Shown: piece after piece, positions 35,223 to 44,185 of the stretch
Layout: each line of letters begins with the position of its first letter
Position numbering within the stretch: the stretch's first letter is position 1
Source: Ruminococcus sp.
GTDB lineage: Bacteria > Bacillota > Clostridia > Oscillospirales > Ruminococcaceae
Length of the DNA: 64,000 nucleotides
Direction of reading: 5' to 3'
Assembly (NCBI GenBank): GCA_017534595.1
Contig: JAFXVY010000113.1
Coordinates: forward strand, 186,001-250,000
Program-made: the position numbers and the translations under genes
The notes under the pieces: model-generated
Databases searched by the model: none
What the model saw: the letters and a program-made list of their open reading frames with translations, nothing else
Told to the model about the DNA's origin: nothing

Positions 35223-36072
35223 ACAGCTTTACGAACTCCGGTTTCCTGCCGGTGAACACGGTCATATAGTCAAAGCCGGCTTGCTTGGCGAGCTCTGCGC
35301 CGGCTTGCAGACCCGAGCCGATGTCTTCTATGCGGTGAGCGTCGGAGCCGAGGGTGAGTATCTCGCCGCCGAGCTGCCTGTAAAGTCTTACAAGACCGAG
35401 GTCGGGGAAGGTGCGGCCGTACTCCTGACGTAGGCCGGAGGTGTTGATCTCGATGCCCTTTCCGCGCCCGATCAGTGCCCGGAAGATATCCTCGATGATG
35501 CCCTCCCAGCGGGTCAGCTCCACAGGGATGCCGTACTTTCCCACGATGTATCTGAGGGGATAGGTCAGGTGCCCGAGGACGTCGAAGTCAGCTGTCCTGC
35601 AAACCTCGAGCTGTTCCTCAAAATAGGCGTCGAGCAGGGCTGTGAGTTTGGAACTGTCCATTTTATTGTACTCTATCCAGTAGAAATCCGTCTTGCCGTG
35701 GTTCATGTGCAGCGAACCGATGACGAAGTCGAGCCGCGGGTCGGAGGCAAGGTCTGCGGCGGTATCGGGAGCCTGAACGAGCTGCCCGAGCTCTATCCCG
35801 CAGCGCAGGACGGGGTATCTCTCCTTCAGCGCGGTAACAGTCTCGATGCTTTTAAGTGCATAGCCGAGGGAGCCGAACATATCCCGGTCGCAGAGCAGAT
35901 AGTCGGGGTAAGCGTACTCGCTCTCGGAAAAGCGGAAATTCAGGTCGCAGTGGTCGGTGACGGTGAGTATGCCGAGGCCGAGCTCTGCGGCTCTCAAAGA
36001 CATTTTTTCAATATCAGCGCCCCTGTCGGCATCGGGTGAGAAGAATGAATGAGTGTGCATATCTGCGAGCAT
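35221..36072 (-). CDS. PHP-domain phosphatase, histidinol-phosphatase (HisJ/HisK) type
   Basis: PHP-superfamily metal-dependent phosphatase. MLADMHTHSFFSPDA and VTDHCDLNF supply N-terminal metal ligands; GIELGQL, FVIGSLHMNHG, VLGHLTYPLRYI and LTLGSDAHR complete the tri-metal site. Overall pattern resembles histidinol-phosphatases, the penultimate step of histidine synthesis, but no his gene is nearby, so the substrate is inferred. 283 residues from the ATG at 36072, which has GGGAGG upstream. Confidence 0.82.
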   Translation of the reverse strand: MLADMHTHSFFSPDADRGADIEKMSLRAAELGLGILTVTDHCDLNFRFSESEYAYPDYLLCDRDMFGSLGYALKSIETVTALKERYPVLRCGIELGQLVQAPDTAADLASDPRLDFVIGSLHMNHGKTDFYWIEYNKMDSSKLTALLDAYFEEQLEVCRTADFDVLGHLTYPLRYIVGKYGIPVELTRWEGIIEDIFRALIGRGKGIEINTSGLRQEYGRTFPDLGLVRLYRQLGGEILTLGSDAHRIEDIGSGLQAGAELAKQAGFDYMTVFTGRKPEFVKL

Positions 36073-36107
36073 GGCAGAGCCTCCCTTCACAGCAGTGATC
36101 TGAAACT

Positions 36108-36136
36108 ATTATACCACCTTTGCCCCCGGTTGTAAA
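36108..36136 (-). promoter_or_regulatory. promoter of the PHP phosphatase gene
   Basis: Minus-strand TTTACA (36136-36131), 17-bp spacer, TATAAT (36113-36108), 35 bp upstream of the ATG. Confidence 0.78.
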
Positions 36137-36271
36137 TAGCAGCGGAAAAATATCCGCAAAGCAATCAGAGACCCGATTTTTCGGCATTTGCACAATTTCA
36201 GCTGTATTCTTGCCTATCGGTTTTGTATAATTCTTACAACATTGTTCAGAAAATTTAGGCTTATATGTGCA

Positions 36272-36300
36272 TTGTAATCAAAGCCTGCTTTTGGTATAAT
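36272..36300 (+). promoter_or_regulatory. promoter of the GH13 gene
   Basis: TTGTAA at 36272-36277, 17-bp spacer, TATAAT at 36295-36300, followed by a 45-nt leader. The stretch 36137-36271 to its left is AT-rich and shows nothing else I can name. Confidence 0.72.
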
Positions 36301-36351
36301 GTAAAAGGTGTGTAAAGCACCCTATATAAATTCTGAAAGGACAAACAAACT

Positions 36352-37662
36352 ATGTGGGCTTATGAAAGCGTATTTTATCAGATCTATCCCCTCGGCTTCT
36401 GCGGCGCGCCGTTTGAGAACGACGGCGTGCAGGAGCACCGCATCTTAAAGGTGCTGGACTGGATAGACCATATCAAGGAGCTCGGCTGCGATGCTGTATA
36501 CTTCTCGCCGGTGTTCGAGTCGGATACTCACGGCTACAATACACGCGACTATTCAAAGATCGACTGCCGCCTCGGCACCAACGAGGATTTCAAGCAGGTC
36601 TGCGAAGCTCTGCACAAGGCGGGCATAAAGGTCGTGCTGGACGGCGTATTCAATCATGTGGGACGCGGATTCTGGGCGTTCAAGGACGTTCTCGAGAAGC
36701 GCTGGGACTCCCCCTACAAGGATTGGTTCAACATAAACTTCGACGGCAACTCCAATTACAACGACGGCCTCTGGTATGAGGGCTGGGAGGGGCATTACGA
36801 TCTCGTAAAGCTCAACCTGCGCAACCCCGCGGTGGCCGATCACATCTTCAACTGCGTAAGGCAGTGGAGAGAGGAGTTCGGCATTGACGGTCTGAGGCTG
36901 GATGTGGCCTACTGCCTCGATTTCGACTTCCTCAAAAATCTGCACAACGTCTGCAAGGGGCTCGACCCTGAGTTCTTCCTGCTGGGCGAACTGCTCCACG
37001 GCGACTACTCCCGCTGGGTAAACGGCGAGATGCTTGACTCCGCCACCAACTATGAGTGCTACAAGGGACTGCACTCGAGCTTCAACTCGATGAATATGTT
37101 TGAGATCTGCCACTCGCTGAAAAACCAGTTTGGCCCCGAGCAGTGGTGCCGCTACAAGGGTATGCACCTGCTCTCCTTTGTGGACAATCACGATGTCTCG
37201 CGTATAGCCTCCGTGCTCAAGGAGGAGAAGCATCTGCCGCTGATATATGCGCTGATGTTCGCTATGCCGGGTATCCCCTGCGTTTACTACGGCTCCGAGT
37301 GGGGCACCAAAGCCGACAAGAAGGACGGCGACCCCGCGCTGCGTGTTTCCTTCGACGAGCCGCAGTCTAACGAGCTTACCGAATGGATCGCCGGGCTCGC
37401 CAAGGCTCACCGTGAGAGCAAGGCGCTCTGCCACGGCTCGATAGCCGTTCCGGTGCTGACCAACAAGCAGTGCATCATCGAGAGGCAGTTTGAGGACGAG
37501 CGCGTGATGCTTGCGATCAACGCCGACAGCGAAGCCTACACCGCTCATTTTGACGCCAGATGCGGCAGGGCTGAGGATATGCTCAACGGCGGCTGGCATG
37601 ATTTCGGCGGCGGAAGCCTGCTCCCGCCCTACTCCGCACAGCTGTGGAAGTGCGAGAGATAA
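36352..37662 (+). CDS. GH13 alpha-amylase-family glycoside hydrolase, cytoplasmic
   Basis: An alpha-glucan-acting enzyme of 436 residues with no signal peptide. All GH13 regions are seen: DGVFNH (97-102), GLRLDVAYC with nucleophile D184, acid/base E213 in GELLH, and FVDNHD with D281. The (beta/alpha)8 barrel starts almost at residue 1 (VFYQIYPLGF), so the N-terminal domain of neopullulanases is absent; a short beta domain ends the protein. It probably degrades imported maltodextrins, though no sugar transporter is next to it. ATG at 36352 after GAAAGGA. Single-gene unit with its own promoter and terminator. Confidence 0.92.
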   Translation: MWAYESVFYQIYPLGFCGAPFENDGVQEHRILKVLDWIDHIKELGCDAVYFSPVFESDTHGYNTRDYSKIDCRLGTNEDFKQVCEALHKAGIKVVLDGVFNHVGRGFWAFKDVLEKRWDSPYKDWFNINFDGNSNYNDGLWYEGWEGHYDLVKLNLRNPAVADHIFNCVRQWREEFGIDGLRLDVAYCLDFDFLKNLHNVCKGLDPEFFLLGELLHGDYSRWVNGEMLDSATNYECYKGLHSSFNSMNMFEICHSLKNQFGPEQWCRYKGMHLLSFVDNHDVSRIASVLKEEKHLPLIYALMFAMPGIPCVYYGSEWGTKADKKDGDPALRVSFDEPQSNELTEWIAGLAKAHRESKALCHGSIAVPVLTNKQCIIERQFEDERVMLAINADSEAYTAHFDARCGRAEDMLNGGWHDFGGGSLLPPYSAQLWKCER

Positions 37663-37674
37663 ATACAGACAAGA

Positions 37675-37709
37675 AAAGACCCGAACGCTTTGTTCGGGTC
37701 TTTGTTGTT
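37675..37709. terminator. bidirectional terminator between GH13 and C11 peptidase genes
   Basis: Perfect 12-bp stem AAAGACCCGAAC/GTTCGGGTCTTT (37675-37686 with 37692-37703), T-rich on both strands, ending at the stop codon of the converging gene. Confidence 0.9.
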
Positions 37710-40184
37710 TTACTTGTCGATCGCCTCGGACCAATATTCCTGATCGTAGATATCGGTGAAGCGGTAGGTTATCTTTACCTTCTTCTCGCCGATAGGCACG
37801 TTGCTGAGAGTCATGTTCTCGCTGACGGTCATCGGCTCGCCGAGGATATATGCGCTCTGGAAGTTCTGATCGTAGGTGTAGTAGTCGCAGATGAACTGGA
37901 GAGTATCGCCGATCTCAAGACCTGCGGTGCTCTTGGGTATCGCATCGGTCTCGCCCTCGGTGTAGACCGTCTCTGCGCCGACGATATAGCCGGCGGGATG
38001 CTCGGTATCGAATACCACCAGCAGCTTTACGCGCTCACCGTTGAGCAGAGCCGGGATATAGCCGTTGATCGTGAAGCGGCTGCCGTCCTCGGCGGTGTCG
38101 GTGTGGTAGTAGGCCACGATCTGACCGTTTACCGCGAGCCAGTTCTTGGAGGTGTCGGCGATGAGCTTTTCCTCATTGAAGGAATAGATGTTGTCGAGGC
38201 CGAGGTCGATATAGCCTGCGCCGTCGTCAACGAACATATTGAGGTCGAGCTTATGGACGAGCTCCCACTGCTCCTTGGGGATATCGAGGTAGTAGCTGTC
38301 TCCCTGGGTCTCCCACTTGAGCAGGTTGACGTCAAAGTAGTGCTGTGACAGATACTCTGCCGTTGAAGCTGTATCGAGGCCCTGCATGAAGGATGCGTTG
38401 CTGCTGTCGAGGCCCTTGATAGACTTGCCCGAGCCTCCGAGGAAGCCGGAGAGCAGCGAGCCGATGACGCTTGAATCGCCCGAGCTGCCGCCGGAGAAGC
38501 CTCCGAGCAGCGAGGCAAGAGGATTGGAGGCGCCCTGCGCTGCGATCTGTCCGCTGGCCTCAAGGCTTGCGAACTGCCTGATGCACTTGGAATACTCGCT
38601 GTCCATTCCGATATCGGAGTAGGTGGAAACTGCGGAATCCACCATCGAAGCTCTCTGATAGGGGAAGTAGATCGAGACGCCGTAGGCGTTGGTCATATTG
38701 GAAGAGGTGCGGTTATACTTGATAGCGCCCTTGAGAGCTTCGGCAAGCGCCTTGCCCTCATCGGTCTTGAGGTTCTCCGCAAGGTTGACGAAGTCTACCT
38801 GATCTATCCTCGAGCTGCTGGCGAACTCTCTGGTGGCATATCTCGCGTCGGAGACAGCCTGATACTCCTTGTTTTCGATCAGAGTGCTGACCGACTTGGA
38901 GAAGGAGTTGATCTTGGAGGGAACGGTATTTGCGAACTCTGCGAGGTCAATGACAGAAAGGGTGGTCTGCTGACCGCGGCACTTGGCATCGCAGGTGGTG
39001 ATGAAATCGTCAACGATGGTCTTGCCGATGTCAACGGTAGACATCGAGGTGTTCTTGCCGAGCTTGTTGAGCCAGTTAGTGTAGTACCAGCCGATGCCGG
39101 GCTCGGTCTCCTCGGAGGCGATCATATAGTCGGCGTAGTCGTTGAGCATGAGCGCGGTCTCGGCGGTCGCCATAAGGCAGGCGTCGAAGCCGACGAAGTC
39201 GAAGGAAACGCCGCCTTCCTTGAGAGCCTTGCTGATGCCGCTCAGGTTCATCGAGCCCTTGGACTTATACTTCTCGTCGTAGCCGTAGCCGGTGACGGAT
39301 CCGCCGCCGTGATCCCAGAAGATCAGCTCGTTGCGGTTGGCGGGGAAGTTCTGCTTGCAGTACTTGATGAAGCCGGAAAGCGTTGAGGGCTCCACCATGG
39401 ACTTGCTGCCGTCGTCATCGACGAGCAGCTTGAGGCCGCCCTTCTGCACCTGATAGATCTGATTTACCTTAGTGCTGATGCCGGAGGTCTTCCAGTTATT
39501 GCAGCCGCCGGTATAGACGATGATGTTGATGTTGCTGCCGAGGTCGGCCGCGGCCATTTCGGAAAGGTCGCTGGAGGCCATACCGTGCTTGGACTCAAGG
39601 TCGGTGCCGCACATATAGACCATTATAGTGATCTTGTCCTTGCCGCCGCCCTGGACAGTCGTTCTCTTGGCGCGGGAGCCGGAAGCCACTGAGGTATCCG
39701 CCGCCACGTCCGCGGCCTGAGTATAGCCGCCCGACTGCTCGCCGGAGAAGCCGCTGGGAAGTGTGCTGCCGCCGAGCAGAGAGCTGAGCGACCCGCCCGC
39801 CCCTGACTTCAGGACGAATATGAGCACTACTATAATAACTGGTATGAGGATCGCTCCGACGATCAGGAGCTTCTTTATCTTGGGATCCGAGAGATCAAAG
39901 CCTGCGACGCTCACACGGTCGTCACCGCCGGGGCCTCTGCCGCCGCCGTGACCGCCGCGGGGGCTGCCGTGACCGCCTCCGGGGCCGGGCTCTGCACGCC
40001 CGCTCTCAGCGGATGTGTCTGCATGAGAAGCCTCCGCCTCTGCCTGCTGTTTCTTTCTGGACGCATATCCGTCCTGCGAACCGACAGGGCCTATCCCAAG
40101 GCCTTCGCCTTTCTTATGGACATCCCCGCCGCCCTCTGTGACCCTTTTTTCCCGGGCACGGGGCTTTTTGCTGTCATTATCCAT
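37710..40184 (-). CDS. membrane-anchored clostripain-family (C11) cysteine peptidase
   Basis: An 824-residue protein with a charged, Gly/Arg-rich cytoplasmic stretch (1-100; repeats of GGHG and GGRG), one transmembrane segment (106-125), a Gly/Ser linker and an extracytoplasmic C11 domain from about 183. The catalytic dyad is His292 in FWDHGGG and Cys336 in GFDACLMA. A Gly/Ser-rich insertion near 555-600 precedes a C-terminal beta-rich region of unknown fold. C11 enzymes cut after Arg or Lys and usually activate themselves; KK and RAKR sites near 170 could serve. ATG at 40184 after GGAGG. Divergent from the secreted CHAP protein gene. Confidence 0.88.
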   Translation of the reverse strand: MDNDSKKPRAREKRVTEGGGDVHKKGEGLGIGPVGSQDGYASRKKQQAEAEASHADTSAESGRAEPGPGGGHGSPRGGHGGGRGPGGDDRVSVAGFDLSDPKIKKLLIVGAILIPVIIVVLIFVLKSGAGGSLSSLLGGSTLPSGFSGEQSGGYTQAADVAADTSVASGSRAKRTTVQGGGKDKITIMVYMCGTDLESKHGMASSDLSEMAAADLGSNINIIVYTGGCNNWKTSGISTKVNQIYQVQKGGLKLLVDDDGSKSMVEPSTLSGFIKYCKQNFPANRNELIFWDHGGGSVTGYGYDEKYKSKGSMNLSGISKALKEGGVSFDFVGFDACLMATAETALMLNDYADYMIASEETEPGIGWYYTNWLNKLGKNTSMSTVDIGKTIVDDFITTCDAKCRGQQTTLSVIDLAEFANTVPSKINSFSKSVSTLIENKEYQAVSDARYATREFASSSRIDQVDFVNLAENLKTDEGKALAEALKGAIKYNRTSSNMTNAYGVSIYFPYQRASMVDSAVSTYSDIGMDSEYSKCIRQFASLEASGQIAAQGASNPLASLLGGFSGGSSGDSSVIGSLLSGFLGGSGKSIKGLDSSNASFMQGLDTASTAEYLSQHYFDVNLLKWETQGDSYYLDIPKEQWELVHKLDLNMFVDDGAGYIDLGLDNIYSFNEEKLIADTSKNWLAVNGQIVAYYHTDTAEDGSRFTINGYIPALLNGERVKLLVVFDTEHPAGYIVGAETVYTEGETDAIPKSTAGLEIGDTLQFICDYYTYDQNFQSAYILGEPMTVSENMTLSNVPIGEKKVKITYRFTDIYDQEYWSEAIDK

Positions 40185-40206
40185 ATCTTTACCTCCGTTC
40201 GGTTTT

Positions 40207-40233
40207 GACAGACGGGGTATTCTGACCCGTCTG
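40207..40233 (-). promoter_or_regulatory. hairpin in the 5' leader of the C11 peptidase mRNA
   Basis: Inverted repeat CAGACGGG/CCCGTCTG just upstream of the ribosome site GGAGG on the minus strand and downstream of the promoter. No T-tract follows, so it is not a terminator; it could affect mRNA stability or translation. Confidence 0.4.
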
Positions 40234-40261
40234 CTTCAGTGCTATATATTTTTACTGTTTA

Positions 40262-40290
40262 ATTGTACTATAATTTTCCCTATATGTCAA
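40262..40290 (-). promoter_or_regulatory. promoter of the C11 peptidase gene
   Basis: Minus-strand TTGACA (40290-40285), 17-bp spacer, TACAAT (40267-40262). Confidence 0.8.
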
Positions 40291-40376
40291 GCACCGCGAA
40301 AAGTTACAAAACGATGATTAAATGACTTAACTTTTGCCAAAAATAGATACAAACGCGGAAATACCGGCCTTACATA

Positions 40377-40402
40377 GTACAAATCAGGGTATTTTTTTGT
40401 AC
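40377..40402. repeat. inverted repeat in the 390-bp divergent intergenic region
   Basis: GTACAAA (40377-40383) and TTTGTAC (40396-40402) form a 7-bp inverted repeat with a 12-nt T-rich spacer, about 50 bp upstream of the -35 of the CHAP protein gene. It may be a regulator site. The rest of 40291-40450 is AT-rich and shows no gene. Confidence 0.35.
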
Positions 40403-40450
40403 AAAATGCTTAAATCATTTGTGTAAAACATAGAAATGGCTCGAAACCTG

Positions 40451-40479
40451 TTGCCAATCTGTAACTTTTGTGATATAGT
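40451..40479 (+). promoter_or_regulatory. promoter of the secreted CHAP-domain protein gene
   Basis: TTGCCA at 40451-40456, 17-bp spacer, TATAGT at 40474-40479, partly overlapping a second -10-like TATAAT (40479-40484). A leader of about 85 nt follows. Confidence 0.6.
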
Positions 40480-40574
40480 ATAATCACGCGCCGGAAGTAT
40501 GTTAAATTATTGGACATTTAACTTTCCTCCCGGCGGACTATACCGCAGCAGCAAATCTCACAAAGGAGAACGTC

Positions 40575-42737
40575 ATGAAAAAGTTGTTATCTAAGATCAC
40601 TGCTATACTGTCAGCTTCCGCGATGGCACTGAGTATGCTCGGAAGTCTGCCCGCAGCTGCTTCCGACGGTCTTGAACAATACAATATCGAGATCACCTAT
40701 GACGGTCAGATCACCGACACCTTCCTCGGAGTCGATGCCAAGTACACCACTTACTATGAGTGGTCGGGCGTTTACTCCTGCGCTTACTTCATAGGTAATT
40801 TCTACGAGAAGTTCTACGGCACCCTGATGTATGACATCAACAACTATCAGGGCAAGCCTAAGGTATATCTCCCCGGCCACACCGCCGAGCTGAGACCCAC
40901 GAACTATCCCCTGCCCGGAGACGTCGTACAGACCAAGACCTATTCCCACGTTGCGATAGTCAAGGCTGTCGAGGGCGATACCCTCACTCTCATCGAGCAG
41001 AACTGGAAGTGGAAGGACGCGGACGGCAAGGTGATCAGCACTGTAAACAGAAAGATCGGCAAGAACGACTACTACGTTTACAGGCTCTACATCGACGGCG
41101 TCGAGAAGCACATCCCCTACGACAAGCCGACGCTCGACAGCGCTTACGCCGGTTCGGTTACAAACACCGGCTACTCGGTATACGCCGCGGGCTCTGATGA
41201 AACAGGGCTCACCTACTTCCGCTTCGGCACCTATCCCAAGAGCAAGGGTCAGGCGGCGATCCAGTGGCAGACACAGTATGTATCCGGCAAGAACGCCACC
41301 GTAGGCGCGGTAATAAACACAGCAGACTTCGGCGATCTGAACGACACCTATGTAACGGTAGTCGAGGCATACAACAAGCACGGCAACAAGGCGACAAAGA
41401 CCATTGAGACCTTCGTTGACCGTCAGGTACCGGTGATCTCCGATGTTAAGATCACAGACGTAACTGCTGACGGCTACACCGTAAGCTGCAAGGTAAGCGA
41501 TAACGTGGGGATCATGAGAGTATGCTTCCCCAGCTGGACCACCGAGAACTCCACCGACGATATCCCCTACAGCTGGCAGTCCAATCTGCTGACAGACAGC
41601 ACTTTCGCAGGAGGCAGCTCCTCCTTTACAGTAAAGACCAAGGATCACAACGGCGAATACGGCGAATACAACACAACGATAACGGTATTCGATGCAGTCG
41701 GAAACGTTGGCAAGAAGACCGTTAAGGTTAACGTGAACCCCGCAGCATCCGTTAAGCTCAATAAAGAAGAGCTTAACCTCAAGGCAGGCGAGACCGCAGA
41801 GCTGACCGCTTCCCTCAAGGGCTATAACGCAGGCGAGATCACAGATAAGATAACCTGGGCATCCTCCGACGCAGCAGTTACCGTCAAGGACGGCAAGCTC
41901 ACTGCCAACAGCGTAGGCACCGCAGATATCACGGTAACGACCTCCACCGGCAAGAGCGCGGTCTGCAAGGTCAATGTAACAAAGGACGTAAGCGAGCTTA
42001 CATTCGACAAGGTCAAGACTCAGGTCTACACCGGCAGCGAGCTCACCCCCGACGTAAAGACTGCCGACGGCACAAAGGAACTTGTAAACGGCAAGGATTA
42101 CACCCTTACATATTCCGACAACACCAAGATCGGCAAGGCAACAATCAAGCTCACCGGTGAGAACGGCTATGTGGGCAGCAAGGAATTCACATTCAATATC
42201 ATCCCCGGCGCAGTCAAGGAACTCAATGCCGCAGAGCGCAGCTCGGACAGCATTTCCCTTTCGTGGGGGGCTGCCGACGGCGCAGAGGGATATATAGTAT
42301 ACCTCAAGGATGAGAACGGACTCAGCGAGCTCGGCAGAACTACCGAGACCTCCTTCAATGTCAAGGATCTCGAGGCTGCAAAGCAGTACACATTCAGCGT
42401 TGCTTCCTTCAAGAAACTTCCCGACGGCGAGAGCTTATCCGCAAAGCGTGAGCTCACCACTGCCACACTTCCCGCTCAGATCGTGAACGTTACCGCACAG
42501 CGCTGCGGCAGCTGCCTGTCGATCCTGTGGGACAGACAGAGCCAGGTAACAGGCTATGAGGTACGCCTCACCTCTGCTGACGGCGAAGAGACAATCCTCG
42601 ACGCGGCATCCCTCTCCGTTATAAGCTGCTGCTTCATCTCCGGCGTTGACGGCGAGAGATCAATAACCGTAAGAGCCTACAAGCAGTTCGATGACGAGCG
42701 CATCGAGGGCGAGTGGAGCGAAGCGGTGATACAGTAA
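40575..42737 (+). CDS. secreted CHAP-like amidase/peptidase with Ig-like (BIG2) and fibronectin III domains
   Basis: A 720-residue protein with a signal peptide (MKKLLSKITAILSASAMALS; cleavage likely near A29). The next 120 residues look like a CHAP/NlpC-type papain fold: Cys69 in YSCAYFIGNF, His125 in YSHVAIVK, Asn143 in EQNW. Two repeats with Asp-rich ends (VEAYNKHGNKATKT, VFDAVGNVGKKT) resemble GBS Bsp-like repeats, then a BIG2 domain (about 395-475, TWASSDAAVTV), a further Ig-like segment, and one or two Fn3 domains. Likely acts on or at the cell wall; no sortase or dockerin signal is seen. ATG at 40575 after AAAGGAG. Confidence 0.78.
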   Translation: MKKLLSKITAILSASAMALSMLGSLPAAASDGLEQYNIEITYDGQITDTFLGVDAKYTTYYEWSGVYSCAYFIGNFYEKFYGTLMYDINNYQGKPKVYLPGHTAELRPTNYPLPGDVVQTKTYSHVAIVKAVEGDTLTLIEQNWKWKDADGKVISTVNRKIGKNDYYVYRLYIDGVEKHIPYDKPTLDSAYAGSVTNTGYSVYAAGSDETGLTYFRFGTYPKSKGQAAIQWQTQYVSGKNATVGAVINTADFGDLNDTYVTVVEAYNKHGNKATKTIETFVDRQVPVISDVKITDVTADGYTVSCKVSDNVGIMRVCFPSWTTENSTDDIPYSWQSNLLTDSTFAGGSSSFTVKTKDHNGEYGEYNTTITVFDAVGNVGKKTVKVNVNPAASVKLNKEELNLKAGETAELTASLKGYNAGEITDKITWASSDAAVTVKDGKLTANSVGTADITVTTSTGKSAVCKVNVTKDVSELTFDKVKTQVYTGSELTPDVKTADGTKELVNGKDYTLTYSDNTKIGKATIKLTGENGYVGSKEFTFNIIPGAVKELNAAERSSDSISLSWGAADGAEGYIVYLKDENGLSELGRTTETSFNVKDLEAAKQYTFSVASFKKLPDGESLSAKRELTTATLPAQIVNVTAQRCGSCLSILWDRQSQVTGYEVRLTSADGEETILDAASLSVISCCFISGVDGERSITVRAYKQFDDERIEGEWSEAVIQ

Positions 42738-42762
42738 ATTATCTGTTCATGGTGAATATACG

Positions 42763-42799
42763 AAAAGGTGATCCCGATATGCTCGGGGTCGCCTTTTTG
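42763..42799 (+). terminator. terminator after the CHAP protein gene
   Basis: Stem AAAGGTGATCCCGA/TCGGGGTCGCCTTT with a 5-nt loop, followed by a T run. Confidence 0.88.
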
Positions 42800-42852
42800 T
42801 TTATACTGCACTTGCCAAACAACACGACCCGGATGATTATTGTGCAGCTTGC

Positions 42853-42914
42853 TGTGTATATACCTCTTGACAAATGTGTGTATATCGTGTATAATGTGTA
42901 TATCGAGTATATAC
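42853..42914. repeat. three TGTGTATAT direct repeats and a palindrome over the gntR promoter, candidate operator
   Basis: TGTGTATAT occurs at 42853-42861, 42877-42885 and 42895-42903, before, inside the spacer of, and just after the promoter. The last copy is part of the palindrome GTATAT-CGAGT-ATATAC (42898-42914), which would cover the transcription start. YtrA-subfamily GntR proteins bind such sites near their own promoters, so autoregulation is likely by inference. Confidence 0.6.
42867..42895 (+). promoter_or_regulatory. promoter of the gntR-ABC transporter operon
   Basis: Exact TTGACA (42867-42872) and TATAAT (42890-42895) with a 17-bp spacer. Confidence 0.88.
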
Positions 42915-42929
42915 ATTAAGGTGATCACT

Positions 42930-43304
42930 ATGGACATTATCATTTCAAATTCATCGGGAGAGCCGATCTATGAACAGATCGTTTCTCAGATCAAGGCGCA
43001 GATCATGAGCGGTACGCTCGCCGCGGGGGACGCCCTGCCGTCGATGCGTGCGCTGGCTCAGTCGCTGCGCATAAGCGTCATCACGACCAAACGCGCCTAC
43101 GAGGAGCTTGAGCGTGACGGCTTTATCGAGTCGTTCACCGGCAAGGGCTCATTCGTCAAGGGGCAGAACCGCGAGCTTGTCCGGGAGGAGTATCTGCGTC
43201 AGACGGAGCAGATGCTCTCACAGGCCTGCGACAAGGCGCGAGCGGGCGGCATTGAGCTCTCGGAGCTCCACGAGTTGCTCGACATACTTTACGGAGGAGA
43301 ATAA
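42930..43304 (+). CDS. GntR-family (YtrA-type) transcriptional regulator
   Basis: A 124-residue regulator with a GntR winged helix (about 10-75; EPIYEQIVSQIKAQIMSG, LPSMRALAQSLRISVITTKRAYEELERDGFI) and only a short helical C-terminus (about 80-124), which marks the YtrA group. Such proteins repress an ABC transporter operon they belong to, often induced by cell-wall-active agents. The start is the ATG at 42930 with AAGGTGAT upstream. It ends two bases before the ATPase gene. Confidence 0.9.
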   Translation: MDIIISNSSGEPIYEQIVSQIKAQIMSGTLAAGDALPSMRALAQSLRISVITTKRAYEELERDGFIESFTGKGSFVKGQNRELVREEYLRQTEQMLSQACDKARAGGIELSELHELLDILYGGE

Positions 43305-43306
43305 CA

Positions 43307-44185
43307 ATGTCAGACTACGAAAATGCAATAGAGATAAAAGGACTGACCAAGCACTTCGACGGCTTCACTCTGGACAACGTCAGCTTTTCCGTTCCCAGAG
43401 GGAGCATTATGGGCTTTATCGGGCAGAACGGTGCCGGAAAGTCCACGACGATCAATTCCCTGCTGGGTATCATCAGACCGGATTCGGGGGAGCTTAAGAT
43501 CTTCGGCAAGGACACAAGAGCAAACGAGCTTGAGATCAAGCGGGATATCTCGGCGGTATTCGACGAGCTGCCGTTTCACGAGCAGCTAAACGCGAAGATG
43601 CTCGACAAGATGCTCAGAAACATCTTCCCGACTTGGAGCAGCGAGACCTTCTACGGCTACCTTGAGCGCTTCCAGCTGCCGGTAAAAAAGAAGTTCAAGG
43701 ACTTCTCAAAGGGCATGAAGATGAAGCTGCAGATCGCGGCAGCACTCTCCCACGGGGCGAAGCTGCTAATCATGGACGAAGCCACCACGGGGCTCGACCC
43801 GGTAGTCAGGAACGAGATACTTGATATCTTCTTGGAGTATTTGCAGGACGAGAACAATTCGATACTTATGTCCTCGCACATTACCTCCGATCTTGAGAAG
43901 ATCGCCGACAGCGTGACCTTTATCGACAAGGGAAAGATACTGCTCTCGGGCTACAAGGACGATATCCTCTCATCCCACGGGATAATGAAGCTCTCAAAGT
44001 CGGACTATGAGGCTGTCGCCAAGGAGGATTTCGTCTCCGCCCGCGTTACCGATTACGGCGCGGAGCTGATGATCTCCGACCGCGCCGCCTGCGAGAGAAA
44101 ATACTCCGGTGCCGTGATAGACCCGGCTACCCTCGACGATATCATGGTCTACTACGTCAACCGGGAGAAAAAGGAGTGGAGCTGA
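43307..44185 (+). CDS. ABC transporter ATP-binding protein (YtrB-like)
   Basis: Nucleotide-binding subunit of an export-type ABC transporter. Walker A IGQNGAGKST at 38-47, signature region KDFSKGMKMKL (the SKGM variant usual in this group instead of SGGQ), Walker B LLIMDEATTGLDP and a switch His in SSHITSDLEKIA. 292 residues; the last 80 form the regulatory tail. It precedes two permease genes, so it energises that pair. ATG at 43307 after GGAGG. Confidence 0.94.
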   Translation: MSDYENAIEIKGLTKHFDGFTLDNVSFSVPRGSIMGFIGQNGAGKSTTINSLLGIIRPDSGELKIFGKDTRANELEIKRDISAVFDELPFHEQLNAKMLDKMLRNIFPTWSSETFYGYLERFQLPVKKKFKDFSKGMKMKLQIAAALSHGAKLLIMDEATTGLDPVVRNEILDIFLEYLQDENNSILMSSHITSDLEKIADSVTFIDKGKILLSGYKDDILSSHGIMKLSKSDYEAVAKEDFVSARVTDYGAELMISDRAACERKYSGAVIDPATLDDIMVYYVNREKKEWS

